Origin: an uncultured Desulfarculaceae bacterium
GTDB taxonomy: Bacteria > Desulfobacterota > Desulfarculia > Desulfarculales > Desulfarculaceae
Direction of reading: 5' to 3'
NCBI GenBank assembly: GCA_937908275.1
Contig: CALERA010000367.1
Coordinates: 1 to 10,846 of the forward strand
DNA length: 10,846 bases
Positions 6,367 through 10,846 of the stretch are shown piece after piece. The notes beneath the pieces were generated by a model, which was given only the letters and a program-made list of their open reading frames with translations, ran no database searches and was not told where the DNA came from. How positions within the stretch are numbered: the stretch's first letter is position 1; the number at the start of each line of letters is the position of its first letter. The position numbers and the translations under genes were made by a program.

Positions 6367-6768
6367 AGCTAGCTGCACAGTGATGGTATTCTGCTGACAG
6401 TCGTCTTCGGCTGGGGGCTTGGTCAGGCAGCCTTCTTGGCGGCCCTGTTTCCCGTCCGATCCTTCCGATCCAATCCGTCCCTGAAAGCCTTCAACGGCGT
6501 CCTGCCGTTCATGCCAGGTGGCCACCCAACCCTCCCGGGGCATCCGCCGTCCCGGTGTCATGTGCCAGGTGAAATGAGACCGGGCGTGGTTGTTGGAAAA
6601 TACAGGACCAACGCGGGACTGGCGTAGGACCGACAAGAGCTTGGGCAACTTGGAGCCCATGGCCAGCACCAAAAATCAAGATGCGGCAAAACGCCCATTC
6701 CGAGCCTAATTTGCCGCGCAAAACGCGACAAACAGCGGACCGGAAACTACCAACCGCAAGTCATGTAG
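6367..6768. other. gene-free stretch, no recognisable coding content
   Basis: I see no gene I can support in these roughly 400 bases. A minus-strand frame at 6289-6672 (127 codons) overlaps the 3' end of the NmrA gene and has no family resemblance. Shorter frames are also open on the other strand, as chance would allow at this GC. The right part is rich in short repeats: a near-tandem TCCGATCC pair (6455-6472), the 9-mer GCAAAACGC twice (6686-6694 and 6718-6726), and the inverted pair GCGGCAAA / TTTGCCGC (6683-6690 and 6710-6717). It may be decayed mobile or gene DNA. Confidence 0.4.
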
Positions 6769-6785
6769 CTCCGGCTTTGCCGGAG
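6769..6785. repeat. perfect 7-bp hairpin, REP-like
   Basis: CTCCGGC-TTT-GCCGGAG is a perfect inverted repeat with a 3-nt loop. It has no T-tract on either side, so it is not a typical terminator. GC-rich palindromes of this shape are typical of dispersed REP-type intergenic repeats, but copy number cannot be judged from one window. Confidence 0.45.
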
Positions 6786-7089
6786 GTGCAGGACTGGGCG
6801 GTTATACCAGCGCTACCTGTCGTTCTCGTACGGCCGAAAATTCAACCCCCTACCGCTCCTATACGGCGTTATAGATGTCATCAATGAATTATTCCCTTGG
6901 CTCCTCTACCACGATTACAAAAAATCGTCGTGCCTTCTGTCGCATTTCATTTGGCAAACTGTCACATTCTGCCTGGCAATTTACAGCCGCATCCTGCCGG
7001 CCTTCAAAAGGGTCGGCAATCCTTTTGCATCCAGAGCTCCGGATCACCGTGATGCCTTTGTGATACGGCTAGATCTGAAATCGAGCTGA
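6769..7089 (+). pseudogene. 5'-truncated coding remnant, unidentified
   Basis: A plus-strand frame is open for about 107 codons, from after a TAG at 6766 to a TGA at 7087-7089, with no in-frame ATG and no GTG or TTG near its beginning, so it cannot be a complete gene. Third codon positions in the middle (about 6811-6960) are mostly C or G although the DNA is only moderately GC-rich, as in real coding sequence. The peptide is protein-like: aromatic and hydrophobic runs (YGRKFNPLPLLYGVIDVI, FPWLLYHDYKK, HFIWQTVTFCLAIYSRILP) followed by a basic, polar tail. I do not recognise the family. The most likely reading is the 3' end of a gene, possibly membrane-associated, whose 5' part was lost near the repeat cluster at 6683-6785. 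Chance openness is the alternative. Confidence 0.4.
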
Positions 7090-7098
7090 AAAGGACCC

Positions 7099-7140
7099 AA
7101 AAAGCCGCGCCCCGGTAGGTTTGCGCAACCTACCGGGGCG
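7099..7140 (-). terminator. intrinsic terminator of tRNA-Arg
   Basis: A perfect 14-bp stem (7108-7121 with 7127-7140) with a 5-nt loop is followed on the minus strand by GCGGC and five T residues (7099-7103). It lies about 30 bases past the tRNA 3' end and is the strongest terminator in the window. Confidence 0.85.
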
Positions 7141-7172
7141 AGCTTAACCAGTTGAAAAAACCGGTTTATTTA

Positions 7173-7249
7173 TGGTGCGCCCGGGGTGATTCGAACACCC
7201 GGCCTACGGATTCGTAGTCCGGCGCTCTGTCCAGCTGAGCTACGGGCGC
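7173..7249 (-). tRNA. tRNA-Arg, anticodon ACG
   Basis: This 77-nt tRNA includes an encoded CCA. The acceptor stem GCGCCCG / CGGGCGC, D stem GCTC / GAGC, and T arm GGGTG-TTCGAAT-CACCC all pair. The anticodon loop is CTACGAA with ACG at 7213-7215, read as ICG after deamination, and decodes CGU/CGC/CGA arginine codons. In the anticodon stem (CCGGA / TCCGT) the outermost pair, 27-43, is a C-U mismatch while the other four pair. It is transcribed alone, with its own promoter and terminator. Confidence 0.98.
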
Positions 7250-7256
7250 GTTTGGT

Positions 7257-7274
7257 TGTCGCGTGGGCGCGACA
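7257..7274. repeat. hairpin in tRNA-Arg 5' leader
   Basis: TGTCGCG-TGGG-CGCGACA is a perfect 7-bp inverted repeat lying between the tRNA promoter and the mature 5' end. In the precursor it would sit just before the RNase P cleavage site. Confidence 0.5.
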
Positions 7275-7281
7275 GCAGCCA

Positions 7282-7309
7282 ATTATAACAAAAAAGTCTG
7301 AACCGGCAA
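7282..7309 (-). promoter_or_regulatory. promoter of tRNA-Arg
   Basis: On the minus strand, TTGCCG (7304-7309, 4 of 6) and a perfect TATAAT (7282-7287) are 16 bp apart, and the -10 is extended (TGTTATAAT). Transcription would start near 7275, giving a leader of about 25 nt with the hairpin at 7257-7274. Confidence 0.72.
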
Positions 7310-7586
7310 CAGGCGGCTTGGTTATTGCGCGGGATTGCGGCCTGGACCTCGGATCGAGACCTGGCGCGTCTGGGGCAGGGCAGGGCAGGGCGGGCCAAGC
7401 GGCGGAGATGCTTGGCGCCATATGTTGTTGCGTAACTTAAATAGCGCCGCGATAACAATGCGATAAGCTGCTGAGGGTTGCCCATCGGCCGCGTGGCGTT
7501 GCATTATGGAAACTCCTGTACCAATATGGAAATGAACCGCCGCCTGCCCCTGAGAGTTGGCCGCACCTGAAACCGGGGAGACTGGA
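7310..7586 (+). other. leader region of the RND efflux operon
   Basis: This roughly 280-bp gene-free stretch must carry the promoter of the efflux operon. It contains a short tandem repeat of GGGCA (three full units and a partial one, 7373-7391). A weak promoter candidate is TTGCGT (7428-7433) and GATAAC (7451-7456) with 17-bp spacing; another is TTGCCC (7478-7483) and CATTAT (7502-7507) with 18. The 8-mer TATGGAAA occurs twice exactly 20 bp apart (7505-7512 and 7525-7532), and GCGATAA twice 12 bp apart (7449 and 7461), both possible regulator sites. None is decisive. Confidence 0.4.
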
Positions 7587-9074
7587 GTGCTCGTGGTCGG
7601 CTTGCGATGGCTGTCGCCACTATTGGTGTTGTTGCTCATGGGCTGCGCGTCGTTCCAGCCCATCACCTATGATTCGGTCAAGCGCGAGTTCCCCTCGCCC
7701 GGACCCGCCCCGGTCGCCCAGGCTGGCCCCGGGCCGGACCAACCAGGCCAGCCCCCGGCAGGTGGCGGACCGGCGCGCGATTGGAGCCAACCCCTGACCC
7801 TGGCCCAGGCGGTGCGCCTGGCCCTGGCCCACAACCCCGAGCAGGAGATGGCCTGGCAGCGGGTGCGCCAGGCCGAGGCCCTGCTGGACCAGTCCCTGGC
7901 CGCCTTCCTGCCCATGATCAGCCTCTACACCGAATACGCCCGGGGCGACGCGCCCTCGGGCTATTTGTTCAAGACCATCGACCAGCGCCTGCTGCCGTCC
8001 AACACCAACTTCAACGATCCCGGCACCTTCCAGAACTGGGAGAGCGGGGTGCGGGTGCGCTGGAACCTCTTCCGGGGCGGACAGGACTACCTGCGCCGGC
8101 GCATGGCGGCCGAGGGCCTTGAGATGGGCCGCCTGGACCGCTCCACCCTGAACAACACCCTGACCGCCTCGGTGATCAAGGGCTATTACAACTGCCTGGC
8201 CGCGGCGGACATGGTGGCCATCAGCCGCCAGGCGGTGCAGAGCGTGGAGGCCCAACTGCGCCAGACCCAGGTGCGCTACGATGGCGGCGGGGCCTTGAAG
8301 AGTGATCTCCTTTCCCTGAAGGTCCGCCTGGCCCAGGCCCGGGAGGACCTGGTGCGCAGCGAGAACGGCCAGCGCCTGGCCCTGGCCGCCCTGGCCAATC
8401 TCCTGGGGGCCGATCCGGACACCAACCTGGTGCTGCTGGGCGAGGAAAAGGCCGAGCCCAGGGTGCCCCGCGAATACGCCCAGGGGATGTTGGAGGCCAT
8501 GCACCGCCGGCCGGAGCTGGCCAAGGTCCGCCACCAGGTGGTGGGCGCGCGCCTGGCCCTGGCCGCGGCCCGGGCCGAGTACCTGCCCCGGGTGGACGCC
8601 CAGGGCAGCGTCTCCTGGGACGACCCCCTGGCCCAGTACGCCGGCGAGCGCGGCAACTGGACCGCCGGGGCGGTGGCCAGTTGGGACGTCTTCACCGGGC
8701 TGTCCACCCTGCGCGAGACCGAGAAGGCCCACGCCGCCTTGCGGGAGGTCCTGGCCGCCGACCGCCAGGCCGCCCTGGGGGTGCAGTTGGACGTGAAGGG
8801 GGCCTATCTCAACCTGGCCGAGGCCCTGGCCCGCCTGGAGGTGAGCCGGGCCAGCGTGGACCAGGCCAGCGAGTCCCTGAAGCTGGTGAGCGAGCAATAC
8901 CAGGGCGGGGCGGCGGACGTGACCCGCTATCTGGACACCGAATTGAACCTCAGCTCGGCCCGCGCCCGCCAGGCGGCGGCCCGCCACGACGCGCGCAAGG
9001 CCCGGGCGGACGTGGCCCGGGCCCTGGGCATGTTCTGCGACCCGGAGAAGTTGGAGTGGGCAGGCCATGAGTAA
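7587..9074 (+). CDS. TolC-like outer-membrane efflux lipoprotein
   Basis: This is the outer-membrane channel of a tripartite pump (OEP family, TolC/OprM/CusC type); it carries substrate from the adaptor-RND complex through the periplasm and outer membrane. From GTG 7587 the product is 495 residues with a lipoprotein signal: Arg7, hydrophobic stretch LSPLLVLLLMGC, and lipobox cysteine at 20. A Pro/Gly linker follows (about 36-62). Two structurally repeated OEP halves are visible: TLAQAVRLALAHNPEQE opening the first, WNLFRGG near its barrel strand, then RYDGGGALKSDLLSLKVRL; and WDVFTGLSTL with QYQGGAADVTRYLDTELNL in the second. GGGGAG lies six bases before GTG 7587, which I prefer; the frame also opens at TTG 7557, giving an unusually long pre-signal segment. 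The stop overlaps the adaptor's ATG by 8 bp. Substrate is unknown. Confidence 0.92.
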   Translation: MLVVGLRWLSPLLVLLLMGCASFQPITYDSVKREFPSPGPAPVAQAGPGPDQPGQPPAGGGPARDWSQPLTLAQAVRLALAHNPEQEMAWQRVRQAEALLDQSLAAFLPMISLYTEYARGDAPSGYLFKTIDQRLLPSNTNFNDPGTFQNWESGVRVRWNLFRGGQDYLRRRMAAEGLEMGRLDRSTLNNTLTASVIKGYYNCLAAADMVAISRQAVQSVEAQLRQTQVRYDGGGALKSDLLSLKVRLAQAREDLVRSENGQRLALAALANLLGADPDTNLVLLGEEKAEPRVPREYAQGMLEAMHRRPELAKVRHQVVGARLALAAARAEYLPRVDAQGSVSWDDPLAQYAGERGNWTAGAVASWDVFTGLSTLRETEKAHAALREVLAADRQAALGVQLDVKGAYLNLAEALARLEVSRASVDQASESLKLVSEQYQGGAADVTRYLDTELNLSSARARQAAARHDARKARADVARALGMFCDPEKLEWAGHE

Positions 9075-10140
9075 GGCTAGGCTGGGTTGGTTGACCTGGG
9101 CGGGGGGCTTGGGGGCCCTGCTCCTGATCGTGCTCTACAGCGCCGGGGTGCTGACCACGGGCAAGGTTTCCCCGGGGCGCGAGACCGCGCCGGCCGTTGG
9201 CCCGGCCCCGGCTCGCAGCGGCCAGGCCAGCCTGGTCCAGTTGCCGGAGAACTACGAGGCCGTGGGCACCGTGCGTCCCCTGAGCGAGATCACGGTGGAG
9301 GCCCAGGTCCCGGCCCGGGTGCAGAAGATCCTGGTGCGCGCCGGCCAGGCCGTGGCCCCGGGCGACCTGCTGGTCAGCCTGGACGACGCCCAGTACCGCG
9401 CCCGGCACGAGCAGGCCCGCCAGGGGCTCAACGCGGCCCTGGCCGCCCTGGAGCGGGCCAAGGCCGAGTATCAGCGGGTGCAGCGTTTCGCCGCCTCCGA
9501 GGCCGCCACCCGCCAGTCCCTGGAGCAGGCCAAGGCCGCCTTCCTGGCCGCCGAGGCCGGGGTGGGCGCGGCGCGCAAGCAGGTGGAGGAGGCCGAGATC
9601 ACCCTGGGCTACACCCAGGTGCGGGCCTCCCGGGCCGGTCAGGTGGTGCGCCGGATGGCCGAGCCCGGCGATTTGGCCCTGCCCGGACGTCCGCTGTTGA
9701 TGATCCAGACCGGGGGCCAGTGGCGGCTGGAGGCCCTGGTGCGCGAGGGCCTGGTGGACCTGGTCAGCCCGGGGCGGGAGCTCCGGGTGGCGGTGCCGGC
9801 CCTGAACGGGGAGATCAAGGGCCGGGTGGAGGAAATCGTACCCACGGCCGATCCCCAGACCCGCAGCTTCCTGGTCAAGGTGGGCCTAGAGGACGCCCCC
9901 GGCCTGCGGGCCGGCATGTTCGGCCGGCTCCTGGTGCCGGTGGGCCAGCGTCCGGCGGTGCTGGTGCCCCGGGAGGCGGTGGAGCGCATCGGCCAGTTGG
10001 AGACGGTGCGGCTGCGCACCGCCCAGGGCTGGCGGCGGGTCTACGTCACCACCGGCCAGGTCAGCGGCTCCCAGGTGGAGGTGCTCTCGGGCCTGAAGGG
10101 CGGCAAGGAGATCGCCCTGGGCGGAGGCGGAGATGCCTGA
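9067..10140 (+). CDS. RND efflux periplasmic adaptor (HlyD/AcrA family)
   Basis: This is the membrane-fusion protein linking the inner-membrane RND pump to the TolC-like channel. The 357 residues start with a hydrophobic N-terminal segment (about 8-28) without a lipobox, so it is probably membrane-anchored or cleaved. The first half of the lipoyl/barrel-sandwich domain follows (ITVEAQVPARVQKILVRAGQ, 75-94). Then comes an alpha-helical hairpin of Ala/Glu/Gln heptads (about 108-178), the second lipoyl half (TQVRASRAGQVVRRMAEPGD, 183-202), a beta-barrel domain (PTADPQTRSFLVKVGL near 258-273, GMFGRLLVPV) and a membrane-proximal domain. The ATG overlaps the upstream stop by 8 bp (ATGAGTAA), and its own stop overlaps the permease start by 8 bp, so the three genes are translationally coupled. 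A hydrophobic drug-type or metal-type substrate cannot be told apart here. Confidence 0.93.
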   Translation: MSKARLGWLTWAGGLGALLLIVLYSAGVLTTGKVSPGRETAPAVGPAPARSGQASLVQLPENYEAVGTVRPLSEITVEAQVPARVQKILVRAGQAVAPGDLLVSLDDAQYRARHEQARQGLNAALAALERAKAEYQRVQRFAASEAATRQSLEQAKAAFLAAEAGVGAARKQVEEAEITLGYTQVRASRAGQVVRRMAEPGDLALPGRPLLMIQTGGQWRLEALVREGLVDLVSPGRELRVAVPALNGEIKGRVEEIVPTADPQTRSFLVKVGLEDAPGLRAGMFGRLLVPVGQRPAVLVPREAVERIGQLETVRLRTAQGWRRVYVTTGQVSGSQVEVLSGLKGGKEIALGGGGDA

Positions 10141-10846
10141 GCCCCGGCGCGAGTCCGGCGAGGTGCGGCTCAACTGGGTGGGGCGCATCGTGCAGGCCTT
10201 TCTCTCGGCCCGGATGTCGATTCTGTTCATCGTCCTGGCCGCCCTGTTGGGCTTTGGGGCGGTGCAGTCCACCCCGCGCGAGGAAGAGCCCCAGATCGTG
10301 GTGCCCCTGGCCGATGTCTTTGTCCAGGCCCCCGGGGCCAGCGCCCAGGAGGTGGAAAAGCTGGTGGCCACCCCCCTGGAGCGCCTGCTCTGGCAGATCG
10401 ACGGGGTGGAGCACGTCTACTCCATGTCGCGGCCCGGCCTGGCCATCGTCACGGTGCGCTTCTTCGTGGGCCAGGACCGCGAGCGCTCCCTGATCAAGCT
10501 GCGCAACAAGATCTCCATGAACCAGGACGCGGCGCCGGCCCTGGTCAAGGGCTGGGTGGTCAAGCCGGTGGAGATCGACGACGTGCCGATCCTGGCCATC
10601 ACCCTGTATTCCGGCCAGCATGACGACCACGTCCTGCGCCGGGTGGGCGAGGAGGTCCTGGCCCGCCTGGCCGAGGCGCCCGATGTCTCGCGCACCCAGG
10701 TCATCGGCGGCCGCCAGCGCGAGGTGCGGGTGGAGCTGGACCCGGTGCGCCTGGCCGGCTTCGGCCTGGGTCCCCTGGCGGTGCGCCAGGCCCTGGCGGG
10801 GGCCGACGTCTCGGTGTTGGCCGGGGGCCTGGACCAGGCCGACCGC
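10133..10846 (+). CDS. RND efflux permease, 5' part (cut by window end)
   Basis: This is the inner-membrane proton-driven pump of the AcrB/CusA superfamily (ACR_tran). The frame starts at the ATG at 10133 and is open for 238 codons to the last base, against more than 1000 residues in full members. A cytoplasmic N-terminal tail (about 1-25) longer than in AcrB leads to the first membrane helix (RMSILFIVLAALLGFGAVQS, 27-46). The RND opening motif STPREEEPQIVVPLADVFVQ (46-65) and APGASAQEVEKLVATPLERL (66-85) follow, then a porter-domain region with VKPVEIDDVPI (143-153), a form typical of the group that carries VKP-x-x-IDDVP. The transmembrane charged residues that tell drug from metal pumps lie beyond the window. 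The start overlaps the adaptor stop (ATGCCTGA), fixing it firmly. Confidence 0.94.
   Translation, partial: MPEPRRESGEVRLNWVGRIVQAFLSARMSILFIVLAALLGFGAVQSTPREEEPQIVVPLADVFVQAPGASAQEVEKLVATPLERLLWQIDGVEHVYSMSRPGLAIVTVRFFVGQDRERSLIKLRNKISMNQDAAPALVKGWVVKPVEIDDVPILAITLYSGQHDDHVLRRVGEEVLARLAEAPDVSRTQVIGGRQREVRVELDPVRLAGFGLGPLAVRQALAGADVSVLAGGLDQADR

Noticed and set aside
6289..6672. 127-codon minus-strand frame, possible transposase remnant
   Set aside because: No recognisable catalytic motif, overlaps the NmrA gene 3' end, and the opposite strand is also open; not enough to call a gene.
6704..6710. GCCTAAT as part of an integron attC site
   Set aside because: No matching GTTRRRY partner at proper spacing and no integrase in the window.
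7557..7586. TTG start for the TolC-like gene 10 codons upstream
   Set aside because: It would place an acidic/polar segment before the lipoprotein signal, and GTG 7587 has a better-spaced GGGGAG site.
7620..9068. 482-codon minus-strand frame antisense to the TolC-like gene
   Set aside because: Gly/Gln/His/Leu-repetitive shadow of a high-GC gene with strong OEP features on the plus strand.

Overview
The window is high-GC bacterial chromosomal DNA from a Gram-negative: it encodes an outer-membrane beta-barrel, a TolC-like lipoprotein and a tripartite RND pump. The GCC/CTG/GTG-heavy codon use and gene style would fit a high-GC Desulfobacterota (Desulfarculales-like) or similar proteobacterium, but this is only a guess because no marker gene settles it. 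The first 47 bases are not genomic. They match the Illumina TruSeq P5/read-1 adapter, so position 48 is probably a physical contig end.

Region 1 (62-4711, minus strand) is a five-gene zinc-uptake operon. In transcription order it encodes a small exported His/Cys protein (DUF2946-like), a 489-residue outer-membrane beta-barrel with a His-rich stretch, ZnuA (periplasmic metal binder), ZnuC (ATPase) and ZnuB (permease). A 19-bp Fur-family-type palindrome overlaps the predicted -10 just upstream of the first gene and is the likely Zur operator. Together the genes outline a complete route for zinc from outside the cell to the cytoplasm.

Region 2 (about 4964-7089, plus strand) differs in composition. 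It has a two-gene cassette, a SnoaL/NTF2-like protein and an NmrA/EasG-like NAD(P)-dependent oxidoreductase, behind an extended -10 promoter. Then come roughly 400 bp with no recognisable gene, a cluster of short inverted and direct repeats, and an open frame of about 107 codons with no usable start that looks like the 3' end of a lost gene. Its lower GC and different codon use suggest acquired DNA.

Region 3 (7099-7309, minus strand) is a complete tRNA-Arg(ACG) unit with promoter, 77-nt tRNA including CCA, and a strong intrinsic terminator.

Region 4 (7310-10846, plus strand) starts with a gene-free leader and continues with a tripartite RND efflux operon: TolC-like outer-membrane lipoprotein, HlyD/AcrA-type adaptor, and an RND permease cut by the window end. 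Successive genes overlap by 8 bp. No local regulator is visible.

I found no CRISPR array, integrase, intact insertion sequence or clearly novel system. The points most worth a second look are the zinc operon with its outer-membrane barrel and operator, the transferred SnoaL-NmrA pair, and the truncated coding remnant.
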